This document shows, piece by piece, positions 19,750 through 20,551 of a stretch of 20,551 nt of DNA. Below the pieces are notes generated by a model, which ran no database searches, was not told the origin of the DNA, and saw only the letters and a list, made by a program, of their open reading frames with translations. The DNA is taken from contig CALSCR010002325.1 of assembly GCA_943704495.1 (NCBI GenBank), positions 1-20,551 of the forward strand, read 5' to 3'. Made by a program: the position numbers and the translations under genes. The stretch is from Pigoraptor chileana. Taxonomy: Eukaryota; Opisthokonta; Filasterea. Each line of letters starts with the position of its first letter. The first letter of the stretch is position 1.

Positions 19750-20551
19750 TTAAACCCCAACCCCCTTTCTATTGTGAGAGGATCCTGAACCGCTTGTGGC
19801 ACCGCCGTGGCCGTGACCGCCTTGCGATCCGTGTGTGTCGCGCAGTCCCCCATGCGTCACGTCAACTACATCCTTGCGAGTAATCATTCCAATCACCCTC
19901 CACTGTGGATCCACGACCACAAGATGTCGCAATTGCAGGTTACGCAGCGTTGCATACGCCTTTGCAATCGGCCATGATGCAAGTGCCGTCGATGGGCTGC
20001 GGTTCATGTGGTCGGTCAGGTCGATCTCGGTGTGTGCATACTCCATCGCGTACATTTGCACAGAGAGAATGGGCGCCGATGCCTCCCTCGCCACGGTCGA
20101 CAAGGACCTCCCGTGGATGCGAGCATCCCCTGCTCCTGCGTTGTCGGCATTCAGCAATGCCGTTGACGGCGGATTGACAATGATGGACATTTCCACTGCA
20201 GTTGAAGTCGCATCTGTGTGTGATCCGGTGAGTCCCTCGACAGCTGTGCTTGAAGTCGCCCGCAAACTCGCGCTCTTCATCAGCTGCGGCTTTTGTGCCT
20301 CGAGTATGGCTTCCAGTTGCGAGCGGAGAATCAGTCCCACGAGGGCGGGATTTTCGGTGGATTCGACGACGGGGAAGCCTGGTACAGGCGCGTGGGGAGC
20401 GAGTTACAGAGATGTGGGATGCATGTCAGTGTCTGCGGCTCTTGGGGCCATGCACTCCACAAGAGAGAGAGAGAGAGTGTGTGTGTATGCGTGTGTTGCA
20501 CGTGTAATTCACTACTTTCAAACTTCACTGCCAGATGCCAATCACCCACCG
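19750..20551 (-). CDS. CLCN7: ClC-family chloride/proton antiporter, C-terminal CBS region (partial, ClC-7-like)
   Basis: The last exon is 20378-19750 on the minus strand, with acceptor TGTACCAG at 20386-20379. It begins with two bases that complete a Gly codon. The sequence GFPVVES then leads into LVGLILRSQLEAIL, the end of the first CBS domain in ClC-7-type proteins. Further on, IDLTDHMNRSPST and LRHLVVVDPQWRVIGMITRKDVV form the second CBS domain. A donor-like CG|GTGGGT at 20551-20545 supplies exactly the single G the phase needs, so the window's final two bases are probably the end of the previous exon and 20549-20379 an intron (with a GA/GT microsatellite at about 20461-20496). The transmembrane part is outside the window. 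In this family the CBS pair is cytosolic and regulates a 2Cl-/H+ exchanger; ClC-7 works in lysosomes. The CBS1-CBS2 linker is about twice the animal ClC-7 length, and the tail is Gly/His/Ser-rich. The ClC-7 subfamily label rests on short stretches; the ClC family call is firm. Confidence 0.88.
20461..20496. repeat. (GA)n(GT)n microsatellite in the ClC intron
   Basis: A GA tract passes into a GT tract on the plus strand, so the transcript (minus strand) carries AC then TC repeats in the middle of the 171-base intron at 20549-20379. No function is suggested. Confidence 0.9.

Noticed and set aside
1-20551. Mobile elements, viral remnants, CRISPR arrays, RNA genes
   Set aside because: I looked for transposase, integrase or reverse-transcriptase motifs, terminal repeats, regularly spaced repeats and tRNA/rRNA signatures on both strands. 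None was convincing; the repeats found are simple microsatellites.

Overview
The window is nuclear DNA from a eukaryote. It holds four protein-coding genes: one long intronless gene and three genes with GT-AG spliceosomal introns. Exons are GC-rich, while introns and intergenic DNA are rich in TG, CA and CT microsatellites. The compact spacing (434 to 614 bp between neighbours) and short introns (mostly 120-340 bp) suggest a unicellular or simple eukaryote such as a protist or early-diverging fungus or holozoan. I cannot place it more precisely from the sequence alone.

Layout. (1) 329-6919, plus strand: a full-length DDX60-type Ski2-like helicase of about 2,196 residues in one uninterrupted frame. 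(2) 13070-7534, minus strand: a six-exon gene for a 1,500-residue acidic, glutamine-rich coiled-coil protein that I do not recognise. (3) 13553-19315, plus strand: an eleven-exon gene for COG1, the first subunit of the conserved oligomeric Golgi tethering complex (1,097 residues). (4) 20551-19750, minus strand: the last exon, plus two bases of the one before it, of a ClC-7-like chloride/proton antiporter that runs off the window. Genes 1/2 and 3/4 are convergent; genes 2/3 are divergent and share a 482-bp upstream region.

The exon models were built by hand. Every junction was tested for GT-AG ends and matching phase, and both multi-exon frames close exactly (4,503 and 3,294 coding bases). COG1, DDX60 and ClC were recognised from remembered family motifs, not from a database search.

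The genes do not form an obvious pathway. COG1 and a ClC-7-like antiporter both serve the endomembrane system, but their adjacency may be chance. I found no convincing mobile element, RNA gene, CRISPR array or viral remnant, and nothing that qualifies as a new multi-gene system. The best leads are the intronless DDX60 gene next to intron-rich neighbours, the unidentified coiled-coil protein, repeat tracts placed against COG1 splice acceptors, a stop-free pair of COG1 introns whose joint retention keeps the frame, and a strong local excess of the palindrome CACGTG across COG1.
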